From Parapristionchus giblindavisi (lineage: Eukaryota > Nematoda > Chromadorea > Rhabditida > Diplogasteridae), in assembly GCA_943737045.1 (NCBI GenBank), contig CALSFV010000215.1, positions 1,466,991-1,530,990 on the forward strand: a stretch of DNA of 64,000 bases. Reading direction: 5' to 3'. The first letter of the stretch is position 1, and every line of letters starts with the position of its first letter. A model generated the notes under the pieces. The model had not been told where the DNA came from. It worked only from the letters and a program-made list of their open reading frames with translations, and did no database searches. Positions 62,989 to 64,000 of the stretch are shown here, piece by piece. The translations under genes were made by a program, and so were the position numbers.

Positions 62989-64000
62989 CAACACCAGATT
63001 ACAGTTTGACATGAACTGAAGTGTAGATTATTCAGAATTTTTTGCTCTTTCACGTGGTATATGCTACGATATGCTACGATAAAGCATTGACGTGTCACGA
63101 ATTCTTTATTGCCAAAAATGCATAATTCAATTTTGTTAATTCGGCTGCAGTGGCCGTTGTTCAGCATGGGAACGTGCAAAATACTCAGAATTTTTTGCTC
63201 TTTCGTTTGGTATATGACACGCTGGGTCTAGCAGAAAATTTTTCATGTCAGGTAATCTTTTGGTCTTATCAGAGTGAAAGCTACTTTGGTACTTTGGGCA
63301 TTGTGGAATCAACACCAGATTACAGTTTGACATGAACTGAAGTGTAGATTATTCAGAATTTTTTGCTCTTTCACGTGGTATATGCTACGATATGCTACGA
63401 TAAAGCATTGACGTGTCACGAATTCTTTATTGCCAAAAATGCATAATTCAATTTTGTTAATTCTGCTGCAGTGGCCGTTGTTCAACATGGGAACGTGCAA
63501 AATACTCAGAATTTTTTGCTCTTTCGTTTGGTATATGACACGCTGGGTCTAGCAGAAAATTTTTCATGTCAGGTAATCTTTTGGTCTTATCAGAGTGAAA
63601 GCTACTTTGGTACTTTGGGCATTGTGGAATCAACACCAGATTACAGTTTGACATGAACTGAAGTGTAGATTATTCAGAATTTTTTGCTCTTTCACGTGGT
63701 ATATGCTACGATATGCTACGATAAAGCATTGACGTGTCACGAATTCTTTATTGCCAAAAATGCATAATTCAATTTTGTTAATTCGGCTGCAGTGGCCGTT
63801 GTTCAACATGGGAACGTGCAAAATACTCAGAATTTTTTGCTCTTTCGTTTGGTATATGACACGCTGGGTCTAGCAGAAAATTTTTCATGTCAGGTAATCT
63901 TTTGGTCTTATCAGAGTGAAAGCTACTTTGGTACTTTGGGCATTGTGGAATCAACACCAGATTATAGTTTGACATGAACTGAAGTGTAGATTATTCAGAA
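62989..64000. repeat. Four-unit block, copy 2 (cut by window end)
   Basis: This copy has 'cagcatggg', 'aattctgctgc' (about 63,462), a common unit, and the start of the 'attatagttt' unit (63,964). The last unit is truncated at 49 bp by the window edge, so the array continues beyond. Confidence 0.9.

Larger units (their letters stand above)
1..64000. repeat. Satellite DNA array, 321-bp unit, head to tail
   Basis: The same 321-bp sequence recurs without interruption from the first to the last base, always in one orientation. With unit starts at 1, 322, 643 and so on, I count 201 complete units and a 49-bp partial unit: 188 of 321 bp, five of 182, two of 386, and six with small indels (316, 319, 320, 322, 322, 322). 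These lengths sum exactly to the window. The unit has 53 C and 67 G. Every unit has GAATTC near unit position 111, and most have CTGCAG at 157-162. Short open frames of 61-78 codons recur in every unit on both strands and overlap each other. They are by-products of repetition, not genes. The architecture is that of eukaryotic constitutive heterochromatin. The satellite family and the species cannot be named from the sequence. Confidence 0.99.

Noticed and set aside
1..64000. CRISPR array
   Set aside because: The repeats are 321 bp and directly contiguous, with no short repeats separated by unique spacers.

Overview
The whole 64-kb window is one uninterrupted, head-to-tail satellite DNA array. 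I find no protein-coding gene, RNA gene, transposon or CRISPR array. The repeat unit is 321 bp and about 37% GC (120 G+C in the unit I counted). Taking the first base of the window as unit position 1, the array reads as 201 complete units plus a 49-bp partial unit at the end (63952-64000). Of these, 188 are exactly 321 bp, five are 182-bp deleted units, two are 386-bp units carrying an extra 65 bp, and six carry small indels (316, 319, 320 and three of 322 bp). These lengths add up exactly to 64,000. All units have the same orientation. By eye most differ from the common form by only a handful of substitutions. Such an array is typical of eukaryotic centromeric, pericentromeric or subtelomeric heterochromatin. 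I do not recognise the family and cannot name the organism. CpG is not clearly depleted (10 observed, about 11 expected per unit), which argues weakly against a genome with strong CpG loss.

Each unit is itself an old, diverged dimer. Unit positions 45-75 and 198-228 match at 28 of 31 bases, and further similarity continues at the same 153-bp offset, so the unit is a 153-bp half A plus a 168-bp half B. Half A carries a CACGTG palindrome, a 10-bp direct duplication, a TGAC-GT-GTCA dyad and an EcoRI site, none of which is intact in half B.

Layout by diagnostic variants: domain I (1 to about 15.6 kb) has units with a 'catagcgg' end and the first three 182-bp units. Domain II (about 15.6-27.5 kb) has 'cacaatttt', 'cgtctgcag', 'gaaaagttt' and 'ttttttgcc' variants. 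A 386-bp junction unit at 27505-27890 contains 25 bp of non-satellite sequence. Domain III (27.9-30.5 kb) has 'ctgaagtgg' units. The series then repeats: domain I-like (30.5-35.0 kb), domain II-like (35.0-49.4 kb), the same 386-bp junction unit (49442-49827), and domain III-like (49.8-59.5 kb). A last domain (59.5-64 kb) has 'cagcatggg' units and a cluster of small indels.

The main result is that 12883-30458 (17,576 bp, 55 units) and 30459-52074 (21,616 bp, 68 units) read as adjacent copies of one macro-unit. Their length difference is fully explained by one extra 1,787-bp block (five full units and one short unit), seven extra full units, and 6 bp of small indels. Inside the macro-units lie nested higher-order repeats of 2, 3, 4, 5+1, 6-8, 7 and 8-10 units. 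The window therefore records satellite growth by repeated segmental tandem duplication at several scales. No gene system is encoded; the interest lies in the array architecture.
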